From Eubacterium uniforme (lineage in GTDB: Bacteria > Bacillota > Clostridia > Lachnospirales > Lachnospiraceae), in contig NZ_FUXZ01000004.1 in assembly GCF_900167115.1 (NCBI RefSeq), forward strand, positions 1 to 64,000: a stretch of DNA of 64,000 bases. Reading direction: 5' to 3'. Shown here in pieces: positions 1 through 9,199 of the stretch. The stretch's first letter is position 1; the number at the start of each line of letters is the position of its first letter. Below the pieces are notes generated by a model that made no database searches, was not told the origin of the DNA, and was given only the letters and a program-made list of their open reading frames with translations. The translations under genes were made by a program, and so were the position numbers.

Positions 1-789
1 ATTGTCTTTGTAAGCTCTAAATCACCAGTCTGTGCTTTATAAGCATCTACGATTTCAATTACCTTACCATCTTTTGTTACAACTGTTGTTGATGTAAATG
101 ACTTGTCTTCTGAAGCATTAACCTTCTTGCCATCCATTTCAACATACTCGATGTCATAACCTTCAATGTTTGCCTGTGTTTCTTTTACTGTATACTTACC
201 TACTTCGATATCTTCGAACTTAAGGCTATATGTTCCATCATTGTTCTTATCGAATTCACCTAATGCGATTTCTACTTTTTCTTTTGATGTTACTACTTTT
301 CCATCTTTATCCTTTGATAAGTATTCACCAGCTTCGTTCTGGACTGTGAACTTAAGGTTCTCTAAATCATCTTCTGTTACATTCTTTCCGTCAATTGTCT
401 TTGTAAGTTCTAAGTCACCTGTCTGAACTTTGTAAGCATCCTCAATCCATAATGTCTTGCCTGCCCTTGTGAGAACTATATTTGTTGAATATGACTTATC
501 TGTTCCTTCTTTAACTTCCTGGCCATTCATCTTAACATATTTAATATCGTAACCTTCGATATTGGCCTGTGTTTCTGTTATAGTGTATTCACCGAATTCA
601 ACATCTTCAAATACGTATGAATACATACCATACATATCCTTATCAAATTCTCCAAGTGATATTTCTACTTTTGTCTTGGAAATCTTAACATTGCCTTCTG
701 AATCTTTATATAAATACTTTCCACCATCGTCCTGTACTGTGAACTTAAGATTCTTAAGATCATCTTCTGTAATGTTTTCACCATCGATT
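1..789 (-). repeat. Tandem 393-bp (131-codon) repeats in the adhesin
   Basis: The same sequence, encoding LELTKTIDG and what follows, recurs with starts at 787, 394 and 1. This is an exact 393-bp step that keeps the reading frame. Units differ by scattered substitutions. The array continues past the left edge, so its copy number cannot be read here. Confidence 0.9.
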
Positions 790-3700
790 GTCTTGTTAAG
801 TTCTAATTTAGCAGTCTTAACTACCTCATCATCAATCATGTTAACCTTAACAGGATTAATCTTACCAGAAGTTGATACTTTTGGTGTTACACCAATTTCG
901 AATTCAACCGGGTCAGCAATAACGTATCCATTAGGAGCCTTATCTTCAACTAAGTAATACTTTCTACCAGCTACAAGACTACTATAATCCTTACCGCTAA
1001 TTGTAATAACGCCATTATCATTTGTTTTAATTGAATCAACTATAATATTTTCATCTTCATCTTCGATGTGAAGAATAGCACCTGCTAATAAATCTCCACC
1101 TCTATTTATCTTGCTAATTTCAATTATAATTTCATTTTCAAGCCATAAAACTTGTCCGTTAGAAAGTTTAGCTATTCCATTTCCATTATTCTCAATTGAA
1201 ACTGTGCTTTTACCATTCTTTACAGCAACACTAACTTTTATTGCATCTTCTGATAAATAATATCCACCAACTGTTTCTAATTCTTTTACAATGTAATTCT
1301 TATCAGCAAATACATTTTCAAACTTAACAACACCATCATAGTTAGTTGTCTTAATATCTACCTGGTAACATGACTCACCATCAACAATTACCTTTGGATA
1401 AGTTAAATCTTCATCTGACTCTGAAACAGGAAGATATAATCCGTAAGTAGCACCTTCAAGGTTAATACCATTGTCCTTGCTATTTACCTTAACGATTTCA
1501 AATTCACCTGTTTCTGGTCCACCGATATGTTCATAGTTATTTCTAACTACTGCATCAACCTTTGTCTTTGAATTACTAAAACTAAATGCTCCATTTGCAA
1601 CTACTTTACCATCAACTTCATATAATGTTTCAAGAGTAAAGTTATCATTTTCTGAAACGTTTTCAGTTTTTTCAACGATAGTATATGGACCTGCATCACG
1701 AAGTGTGAGTTTAATTTCTTCATCATTTGTTAACTTGAAGAAATATGGTTCACTTACTAAGTCGCCATTTGCTACTAAGTACTGATTACCCTTCTTAACA
1801 GCAATTTCATAAACTGTATCACTGTATGGTGCATCAATAGCTTTTTTCTTGAGATTTAATGTATATGTCTTAGCACTATCATCTCTTGAATATGTATTTG
1901 TGACATTTGCAGTTGCATTGCCACTTACATAAACACCTGTTCCGATACCATTTGTTGTAAGTTTATAACCATCTACTGCTGCGTCAGTTAAATCTTCAGT
2001 AATTGTATAACTTCCTTCTGGAATGTTTTTAATAACATAATCCTCATCAACATTTACTGTGAAATATACGATTTCAGCACTTGTGAACTCACCTGATTTT
2101 GGATCATAATATTTTCCTGAGTTATTCTTTACAGCAAGTTTAAATCTATTCTTTGTTACCTTGCTTCCACTCTCTGTTACAACAGTCTTTCTAATTGCTA
2201 AACTGCTTAATTTTCTATATTCATTAGTAATACCAATTTCGCCATTCTTATTGTTATTATTAAGAGTACAACTATTACCAGTATTGTATCTTGTAGTAAC
2301 ATAGCCATATCCATCTGGAGCAGAATTCTTCATGTTAGTTTCTGTAACTGTGTACTGTCCTAATGGAATATTATTAAGTGTGTATGAACCACCCTTGAAA
2401 TCAGCATAACTTACTTCAACTTTTTCAAAGTCCTCAGGTCCACTAATAATAAATTTTGCATTAGCAAATGCTTTATCATTAGTCATATCACTTCCATTAA
2501 CTTTAAATGATTTGTTAATTGTTAAGTTACCTGTTTCTCTTGAATATGTATTTAAAAGACTAACTTTTGTTGCGTTATCAATGTCCTTTACATCTACTGC
2601 ATCAGTGATAACTTCTTCACCACGATTAGAATATGTAGTTGACCACTTATAACCATCAATTTCTGCCTTCTTTTCAATCACCTGATATGTGCACTTAGCA
2701 TCATTGTTCTGATAATTCTTAGCTGTCTTAGGTACAGCAAATGATATTGTTTCTAAAGCCTTAATCTTAAAGTAAACTGGCTGATCACCTAAATCACCAT
2801 TTGCATTTTGTACATACTTAACAGGACCATTTGCAACATTAGCTACAACAGCAACTTCAAATTCCTTATTACTGTATGATGTTGGAAGTCCCTTTGTTTC
2901 TTTATATACTTCTAATAATGCTTTATTATCTGTATCTAACTTCTTATATGTATTAACGACTTCAGCATTAACCTTGCTTCCATCACTATTTACTGTAAAT
3001 GAATCCTTGCTCTGGCCATTAATCTTGTATTCAATATTATCAAGTTTGTAATCTACAAGATTCTCACCTGCTTCAATTACTTTATAATCACCTGGAACTA
3101 ATCCACTTACATGTACAGTTTCCCCGCTCATAACTTCAAAGTAGTGCTCTGATAATGCGAGTCCACCTTCGTTATTCTGTACGTATAAATCACCTTTTTT
3201 AATAGCTACTTTATATTTTTCATTTTTGTATTTGTTGTTAAAACTGTTTAAATCATCAGTTGATATTTTCTTTGTAATGTCAATTTCTGATGTCTTTAAA
3301 TCATATAAATTGAAAAATCCACCTAAACCAAATTCGATACCTGACATATTAACATCTTCGTTAACAGCTGCGATATCATTTGAGTCATGCTTATTTGTCA
3401 AATATTTTACTGATGAAACATAATATGATAAAACGCCATTATTGTTTACAACCTTAAGAGCGATATCAATTTCACCTTTTGATAATGTAATCTTAGAATC
3501 TTTATCCTTCATGCTTACTTCTTTGATTACATAGTAATGCATCTCAGGATTTCTAGGATCAATTTCTTTTGCAGCAAATGATAATGATGGGAATATAATT
3601 CTACCATTTTTATCAGTTGAAACATTTTCATAGTTCTTAACTGTAGTCTTATAATCACTTTCTGTTTCAGTAAAGCTAAACGTAAATTCACCTTCACCTG

Positions 3701-4919
3701 CATAAATATTATCTATTTGCTCTGTATTTTTACCATTGAATTTATTTGTGAATGTTTTGTATGAAGCAAAATGGAATGATGATTTGTTCTTATCAAATCC
3801 ATCTTCTGAACGACCATGATAAATGTAATGCCACTCACCGCCTCTTACCTCTGTCTTACCAGCTGATGCAACCCAACCTGCACTTGAACCTACTGTATAA
3901 GCGTAAGTTTCTGGATTTGGAAGTAAGAATGTACCAGCTGTTGTATCAAATGCAACTTCCTTTGAATTAGGAATATTCCATATAACCTTCTGACACATTT
4001 CTTTATCAACGATTCTATTATGAATACTATCTTCACCTGAATGTGTTGTAGTTGAATTAAATGTTAACTTACCATCTTTAAGTTCACCGTCTACTTCAAA
4101 ATCATATCCAGCCTTATCATAATCTGCAATAGTCATTGTGTACTGTGGTAAAGTCACCTTGTTAGGTGTTAAAACATTAAACACTATAACCGTATTAGAA
4201 TTTTTAACTATATTTAAAACTTCGGCACCTTTAAGATTGTTACCGATAGCACTATCTTCTGGAATATTAATATAAACAACAGCATTGTCATAAGAACTAT
4301 CTGTCAAATCAATTACAGCTTTGCCATTCTTATAATCTGCAATGTCATCAATATTAACTGCTGGCTTTGATAAAAATCTCTTGGACTCATCCTGCATATG
4401 TCCAATGATTGAATCTACCTTGCCCTTTAAATTATCATAAGTATCAATCTTATACTGTGGATCTGCCTTGCATACATTATCATATGCGATGTTATTGTTC
4501 TTGATACTCTCAGTAGTTTCAATATTAAAGAGCACGCTATCTGCCCCTTCATATGTTCTACCAAATCTTACCTGACTACCATCCTCAACTTCTGCAATAA
4601 TAAAGTGAGCTGGTGCATCACCGGCGAGGTCAACATCACAGTTCTGTTCTCCTCCCGCGTTAGTAAATAAATTTGTAGCAAATGTTGTCTCCATATGCAT
4701 TGATTGTACAAACTGATCACTTACAACCCCGTAATCAATTCCTCTTCCAAGTATGTCTGCATAGTTAACAGAACTAACTGCATCATAATCCATGATGCTT
4801 GCTGCATAAGAAACACTTGGATTGCCAAACTTACTGTTTGCGATACCAGTAACCGCCACTGCCACTGCTACTGCTGACGCGGCAATTCTACTGATTCTCC
4901 TCTGAATTGTCTTCTTCAT
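1..4919 (-). CDS. Giant CnaB/SpaA-type surface adhesin, 5' part (3' end off window)
   Basis: An open frame of 1639 codons runs from an ATG at 4919 to the left edge with no stop. An AGGAG box lies just upstream. The N-terminus is a signal peptide (MKKTIQRR, then an Ala/Val-rich core). About 460 residues of non-repeated head domain follow. After that comes a long series of prealbumin-like CnaB/SpaA modules, each opening with a Lys strand such as LELTKT, passing through YTITE or YTVKE with the Glu that assists the isopeptide bond, and ending in V.NTY or IVDAYK with the Asn/Asp acceptor. The last modules are near-identical 131-residue tandem repeats. Known relatives are pilin-like or stalk adhesins anchored by sortase at an LPXTG-type signal. 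That signal would lie beyond the window, so anchoring is inferred. Its ligand is unknown. Confidence 0.9.
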   Translation of the reverse strand, partial: MKKTIQRRISRIAASAVAVAVAVTGIANSKFGNPSVSYAASIMDYDAVSSVNYADILGRGIDYGVVSDQFVQSMHMETTFATNLFTNAGGEQNCDVDLAGDAPAHFIIAEVEDGSQVRFGRTYEGADSVLFNIETTESIKNNNIAYDNVCKADPQYKIDTYDNLKGKVDSIIGHMQDESKRFLSKPAVNIDDIADYKNGKAVIDLTDSSYDNAVVYINIPEDSAIGNNLKGAEVLNIVKNSNTVIVFNVLTPNKVTLPQYTMTIADYDKAGYDFEVDGELKDGKLTFNSTTTHSGEDSIHNRIVDKEMCQKVIWNIPNSKEVAFDTTAGTFLLPNPETYAYTVGSSAGWVASAGKTEVRGGEWHYIYHGRSEDGFDKNKSSFHFASYKTFTNKFNGKNTEQIDNIYAGEGEFTFSFTETESDYKTTVKNYENVSTDKNGRIIFPSLSFAAKEIDPRNPEMHYYVIKEVSMKDKDSKITLSKGEIDIALKVVNNNGVLSYYVSSVKYLTNKHDSNDIAAVNEDVNMSGIEFGLGGFFNLYDLKTSEIDITKKISTDDLNSFNNKYKNEKYKVAIKKGDLYVQNNEGGLALSEHYFEVMSGETVHVSGLVPGDYKVIEAGENLVDYKLDNIEYKINGQSKDSFTVNSDGSKVNAEVVNTYKKLDTDNKALLEVYKETKGLPTSYSNKEFEVAVVANVANGPVKYVQNANGDLGDQPVYFKIKALETISFAVPKTAKNYQNNDAKCTYQVIEKKAEIDGYKWSTTYSNRGEEVITDAVDVKDIDNATKVSLLNTYSRETGNLTINKSFKVNGSDMTNDKAFANAKFIISGPEDFEKVEVSYADFKGGSYTLNNIPLGQYTVTETNMKNSAPDGYGYVTTRYNTGNSCTLNNNNKNGEIGITNEYRKLSSLAIRKTVVTESGSKVTKNRFKLAVKNNSGKYYDPKSGEFTSAEIVYFTVNVDEDYVIKNIPEGSYTITEDLTDAAVDGYKLTTNGIGTGVYVSGNATANVTNTYSRDDSAKTYTLNLKKKAIDAPYSDTVYEIAVKKGNQYLVANGDLVSEPYFFKLTNDEEIKLTLRDAGPYTIVEKTENVSENDNFTLETLYEVDGKVVANGAFSFSNSKTKVDAVVRNNYEHIGGPETGEFEIVKVNSKDNGINLEGATYGLYLPVSESDEDLTYPKVIVDGESCYQVDIKTTNYDGVVKFENVFADKNYIVKELETVGGYYLSEDAIKVSVAVKNGKSTVSIENNGNGIAKLSNGQVLWLENEIIIEISKINRGGDLLAGAILHIEDEDENIIVDSIKTNDNGVITISGKDYSSLVAGRKYYLVEDKAPNGYVIADPVEFEIGVTPKVSTSGKINPVKVNMIDDEVVKTAKLELNKTIDGENITEDDLKNLKFTVQDDGGKYLYKDSEGNVKISKTKVEISLGEFDKDMYGMYSYVFEDVEFGEYTITETQANIEGYDIKYVKMNGQEVKEGTDKSYSTNIVLTRAGKTLWIEDAYKVQTGDLELTKTIDGKNVTEDDLENLKFTVQNEAGEYLSKDKDGKVVTSKEKVEIALGEFDKNNDGTYSLKFEDIEVGKYTVKETQANIEGYDIEYVEMDGKKVNASEDKSFTSTTVVTKDGKVIEIVDAYKAQTGDLELTKT

Positions 4920-4994
4920 TTCTTACTCCTTTTTCGTCTAACAACATAATACATAATTTCTTAAAAAGCGCTATTTTCCCACGCTAATGTTACT

Positions 4995-5023
4995 ATTCTA
5001 CCATTTTAAGTTTTCCATTTCAA
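4995..5023 (-). promoter_or_regulatory. Promoter of the adhesin gene
   Basis: Reading the minus strand there is a -35 TTGAAA (5018-5023), a 17-bp spacer and a -10 TAGAAT (4995-5000), about 75 bp before the adhesin start codon. The rest of the 4920-5257 gap holds this promoter and the terminator at 5182-5221. I see nothing else in it. Confidence 0.6.
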
Positions 5024-5181
5024 CGAAACAATTAACATAATATTCACAAAAATCAACATATTTTTTGGCATAAATTAGTAAAATACTTACAAAAAGCACT
5101 AAATCTATTCATTTTTCAGAAAAATCAAACGTTTAAGTCAATAATTTATAATTTACATAACGCCATTTCCTGTAAAAAAAA

Positions 5182-5221
5182 TCGATCTTCAGACATGAAA
5201 AACCCATAATCTGAAGATCGA
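5182..5221 (-). terminator. Intrinsic terminator after the BspA-like gene
   Basis: An 11-bp perfect stem (TCGATCTTCAG with CTGAAGATCGA) is followed on the minus strand by a run of eight or nine T (A run at 5173-5181). It lies 36 bp after the stop of the LRR protein gene. Confidence 0.85.
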
Positions 5222-5257
5222 CTTGTATAATTTTTATAAACTTGTCTATTTTACAAA

Positions 5258-7342
5258 CTATTTAACTTTGTACTTATTAGTTTTAGCCTTCTTTAATAAC
5301 TTATTATATTTCTTCTTAAGTTTCTTAGGAACCTTAACTGTAAGTTTCTTAGCACCATTTCTTCTAAATGCTTTTTTACCAATCTTAGTAATGTTCTTTG
5401 ACTTAATTACTACATTCTTAAGCTTCTTACAATTATAAAAAGCAGCCTTTCCAATAGTTGTAACATTTGTTCCAATAGTAACCTTAGCAAGTTTCTTATA
5501 ACCCTTGAATGCTTTTGCACCAATTGATGTTACCTTGTATGTATAATTCTTACCTTCAAATGTATAAGCAACAGTATTCTTAACAACAAGCTTCTTTAGT
5601 TTCTTAACTTTCTTCTTATCAGCAGCACCAATAAGCTGTACTTCTCCACCAGTCTTATCTGTCTTAGTTACCTTGTACTTATAACCATTAATTGTAAGTA
5701 CCTTATTCATAAGTTTAGCTGCCTTCTGTTCTTCAGTTTCAAAATATCTACCGAATAACTTTGAAAGTGCTTCATTCTTTGATGTATCAATCTTATCTAT
5801 TCTAGCACCTGAGAAACTTGTCTTATCAACATACTTAACGCCTGCTGGAATAACCATCTCATGAATAGTTACACAATCCTTGAAAGCATTTGCTCCGATT
5901 TCTTCAAGTGACTCTGGTAAAATAACAATACCAAGGTTGCTACATCCATTAAATGTATCTTCTTCAATTGCCTTAACACCTTCAGGAATATCAATAACAT
6001 GAAGTGTTCTACATCCTTCAAACGCGCCCTTACCAATTGATTCAAGTGTTTCACCAAGGAAGTGAATTGTATCTAAGTTAGTACTATTAGCAAATGCATA
6101 TGGAGCAATTGTCTTAAGAGTCTTAGGTGTTGTAAGTTCATGAAGTGTAGGCTGATTAGCAAATGCATATTCAGGAATAACTTCTACCTGGCTCTTTGAA
6201 ATATCAATAACTGCATTATTAGCTGAATCAAAAGCATGTACACCCATTGTCTTAAATGTTTCTGGGAATGAAATATTTAAATTAACTGTATTAGCGTATG
6301 CATATGCACCAATTGATTCAAGTACACTACCATCTTCAAATGCATATGAATTCTGATTTGTACAACCGTAGAATGCATAATCACCAATTTTCTTAACCGA
6401 CTTAGGAATAATAAATCCATTATTTGTTTTATTGTTATAACATGCATAGTTACCAATCTCTTCGATTGTTTCTGCTCCATGATCAGCGAATGAATACTTA
6501 TCACCAGAAAATCCTGGAGCCATACATATTAATTTTTTACCATCTTTTGTTAATAATAATTCATTAGTTACTTCTCTAGTTTCTTCTGAAAATTCAGTTG
6601 CTGGAGTTATCTTAATGCCTGCGATTGTAAGCCTTGTTTCTTCTTCGTCACTAGTTAAATTATAATCAAATCTAGTAATCTTCTCACAACCAATAAATGC
6701 TGTAGCATCAACATTAACTAAAGCTGTTGGAAGATAAAATCCTTGAAGATCTGGATATAACATATTCTCTGTATTTTCTGGATTTCCTGGATTATCTAAA
6801 TCGCCTGAATTCTCTGACTCTTCTTTATAATTAAATCCAATCATTTTCTGATTGTTAAGAGCATCGTCATCTCCAAGTTGAGCCTCTGGATCAGTAGCTA
6901 ATTTATACTCAGCATAAGTAAATTCCTGTTCTGCCTTATATGGCATCATTTCTTTTAAATTCTTATCATTCATGAAACATTCCTTACCAAATGTTTCAAA
7001 ATCATCTGGTAAATAAATCTTTTCAAGCTTATCCATGTTTTTGAATGCAGAATCACCAATACCTACAATATCAATGTCACTACCATCACTAGCCTTTACC
7101 TTACTAGGTATAACCATTACTGTTTCTTCCATTAAACTTGCATCTACTGATGTAATTAACTTAGTCTTTTCATCAACTGTGAATAATGTGTCATTATTAC
7201 AACTATGTCGCACACTAAACTTTGCGATGTCAATTCTTGTATCCCCATCACTTATCTCGCCACCATCTTCAGCAAATACAGGTGTTGAGAATGCAAGACT
7301 TAGTACTGTAACGATACTAAGTGTCTTTTTAAATAATCTCAT
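5258..7342 (-). CDS. BspA-like leucine-rich repeat (LRR_5) secreted protein
   Basis: A 694-residue protein with a signal peptide (MRLFKKTLSIVTVLSLAFS, cleavage near PVFAED). From about residue 100 to 540 and again in the last 120 residues it carries BspA/TpLRR-type repeats of the form IG..AF.GC..L..I.IP. The C-terminal block after about residue 560 is very lysine-rich, which in this family often appears at the end of exported proteins and may bind anionic wall polymers (inference). No LPXTG or transmembrane anchor is visible. Family members bind host matrix proteins or other bacteria, but the ligand here cannot be deduced. It follows the sulfatase-domain gene by 15 bp, so the two may be co-transcribed. 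Confidence 0.88.
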   Translation of the reverse strand: MRLFKKTLSIVTVLSLAFSTPVFAEDGGEISDGDTRIDIAKFSVRHSCNNDTLFTVDEKTKLITSVDASLMEETVMVIPSKVKASDGSDIDIVGIGDSAFKNMDKLEKIYLPDDFETFGKECFMNDKNLKEMMPYKAEQEFTYAEYKLATDPEAQLGDDDALNNQKMIGFNYKEESENSGDLDNPGNPENTENMLYPDLQGFYLPTALVNVDATAFIGCEKITRFDYNLTSDEEETRLTIAGIKITPATEFSEETREVTNELLLTKDGKKLICMAPGFSGDKYSFADHGAETIEEIGNYACYNNKTNNGFIIPKSVKKIGDYAFYGCTNQNSYAFEDGSVLESIGAYAYANTVNLNISFPETFKTMGVHAFDSANNAVIDISKSQVEVIPEYAFANQPTLHELTTPKTLKTIAPYAFANSTNLDTIHFLGETLESIGKGAFEGCRTLHVIDIPEGVKAIEEDTFNGCSNLGIVILPESLEEIGANAFKDCVTIHEMVIPAGVKYVDKTSFSGARIDKIDTSKNEALSKLFGRYFETEEQKAAKLMNKVLTINGYKYKVTKTDKTGGEVQLIGAADKKKVKKLKKLVVKNTVAYTFEGKNYTYKVTSIGAKAFKGYKKLAKVTIGTNVTTIGKAAFYNCKKLKNVVIKSKNITKIGKKAFRRNGAKKLTVKVPKKLKKKYNKLLKKAKTNKYKVK

Positions 7343-7357
7343 TATTATTTATCCTCC

Positions 7358-9196
7358 TTATTTTTGTCTAAACATTTTATAATACTGGATTATATTATAT
7401 TTATTAATATCCTCCTCGTCATCTTCATTTTCAACCGGAAGATATTTACTATCACAAGTTCTAACCGCCGAAATAACAGGGTATTCTTCTCTTAAGTCCT
7501 TTAAGAATAATTGGTAAGGTGTTTGTGATAAGCCAACCTTTTCTGTCATAAGACCTGATAAATAGTTAGCTGAAATTTCCTTACCAACCTCTTCCTCAAT
7601 GTCATAATTTGCCCATATAAAATATGGAACCTTATATCTTAATGCATTATCTTCTTTTGATAAATTCTCGGGATCCATACCATGCATTCTCAATATAGGA
7701 TTTCCAATCGTCGTGTTAGGCTGATGATCACCAAAGAAAACAATAACTGTATCCCTGTCTGCTTCCTTGTAATGATTAATTAGTTTTTCCACAGCTTTAT
7801 CTGTAAGTTTCACAAGAGAGAAGTAATTTGATACTGCATCATTTTTTTCTAGTCCCTTAACTGAAACAGTATGTGGTAAATTATCAAAATTCTCTGTAAA
7901 TCCAGAATGATTCTGCATTGTAACCGAGAATATAAACTGTGGATCATCTGAAGCTCTTTCTGTTTTATCTATTATCCAGTCAACTATCGATTCATCACTA
8001 TAATAGCTTCTAATAGTCTTTCCACCTAAAACAGATGTATCTTTAAAATATTTATCATCAAATCCAAAATAATCATATACATTATATCTATTCCATCCCT
8101 TTTGATAGTAAGGATGCATAGCTGTAGTATGATATCCTAAATCCTTTAATTGTGAAACTAAACTATCTCTTTCACCAAACATATACTGCTGATATGGAAC
8201 ACTACCCATTGGTAAAAACTTTAATGTATCCCCTGTCAGGAATTCATACTCACTATTAGGAGTATTGCCACCCACAATCGACATATTTAAATATCCACTA
8301 ACAGTATTATCATATCCATACATTAGCTTTCTAATGAAAGGCATGTAATCAGTATTTGTTTCTATGTTTCCAATTACAGACATATCAGCAAATGCTTCAT
8401 CCATAATTACAATCACATCTGGCTTCTTAGTTTCCTTAACTGCTTTATCCTCATATTCAGCTAAATACTTTTTAGCCTTATCATCACTATATCCACTTGG
8501 TTTCTTAACTTTTACAAAATTAAAATCGTACATAAAAGTAAGCATAAGACCATTTCTCTTTGTCATGACATCCTGCTGGAATACAAATGGATACATTTCA
8601 ATATCATACATATGGTCTTCATCATTTAGATATATAACCAAGCCATATATGCTAAATATACACGCAACCACACCTATTACTCTGATACTGTATGCATATA
8701 AGCCTTTTTTAAGTTTTATCTCACAGAAAAACTCTAAAATTATTAATGCAACAAATCCAATAAGAATATTCCAAACATAACTTTCTAGTTTATAGCTATA
8801 ATTATCAGCTACCGATGATGCCACCTTAATGGAATTAATATCCCAAGGCAAAATTGGATTACCCCTAAAATTAAAAACATAATAATCAGCTAATCCAAAC
8901 GCCATAAAGAATACTGTTTCTATTATGGCTGCAACTCTAAATCTACCAATAACTAAAAACAACGTCCATAGAAATAATGCAAAAAACAAATAGTTAATCA
9001 AACATTTCTGCCAATTTAGAAATTCTTTAACTTCTTTATATTCGTAAAGATATGAATTGGTTAAATAAAAAAGTGCATATGGCACGCCAAAGAATCCTAT
9101 CAGCTGCCAAACTTTTTCCAATATATCCTTATAATATTTTCTAATAAACCCGCCAACTTTTGATAAAAAATCTTCTTCTATCACCTGTTCTGTCAT
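7358..9196 (-). CDS. LTA synthase-like phosphoglycerol transferase (sulfatase fold)
   Basis: About 612 residues. Roughly four to five membrane segments fill residues 30-195, followed by an extracellular sulfatase-fold domain. Counting from the ATG at 9196, the metal and nucleophile residues of LtaS are visible: E267 in MDEAF, T312 in GGNTPNSE and D490/H491 in FFGDHQP. The 45-residue E-to-T spacing equals that of S. aureus LtaS (E255, T300). The family moves glycerol phosphate from phosphatidylglycerol onto lipid or polysaccharide acceptors outside the membrane. A GTG sits directly upstream, but the ATG is better spaced from the AGGG box. The gene starts right at the stop of the GH13 gene, implying translational coupling. 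Acceptor specificity (LTA, capsule or other glycan) is not determined. Confidence 0.87.
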   Translation of the reverse strand: MTEQVIEEDFLSKVGGFIRKYYKDILEKVWQLIGFFGVPYALFYLTNSYLYEYKEVKEFLNWQKCLINYLFFALFLWTLFLVIGRFRVAAIIETVFFMAFGLADYYVFNFRGNPILPWDINSIKVASSVADNYSYKLESYVWNILIGFVALIILEFFCEIKLKKGLYAYSIRVIGVVACIFSIYGLVIYLNDEDHMYDIEMYPFVFQQDVMTKRNGLMLTFMYDFNFVKVKKPSGYSDDKAKKYLAEYEDKAVKETKKPDVIVIMDEAFADMSVIGNIETNTDYMPFIRKLMYGYDNTVSGYLNMSIVGGNTPNSEYEFLTGDTLKFLPMGSVPYQQYMFGERDSLVSQLKDLGYHTTAMHPYYQKGWNRYNVYDYFGFDDKYFKDTSVLGGKTIRSYYSDESIVDWIIDKTERASDDPQFIFSVTMQNHSGFTENFDNLPHTVSVKGLEKNDAVSNYFSLVKLTDKAVEKLINHYKEADRDTVIVFFGDHQPNTTIGNPILRMHGMDPENLSKEDNALRYKVPYFIWANYDIEEEVGKEISANYLSGLMTEKVGLSQTPYQLFLKDLREEYPVISAVRTCDSKYLPVENEDDEEDINKYNIIQYYKMFRQK

Positions 9197-9199
9197 CAC

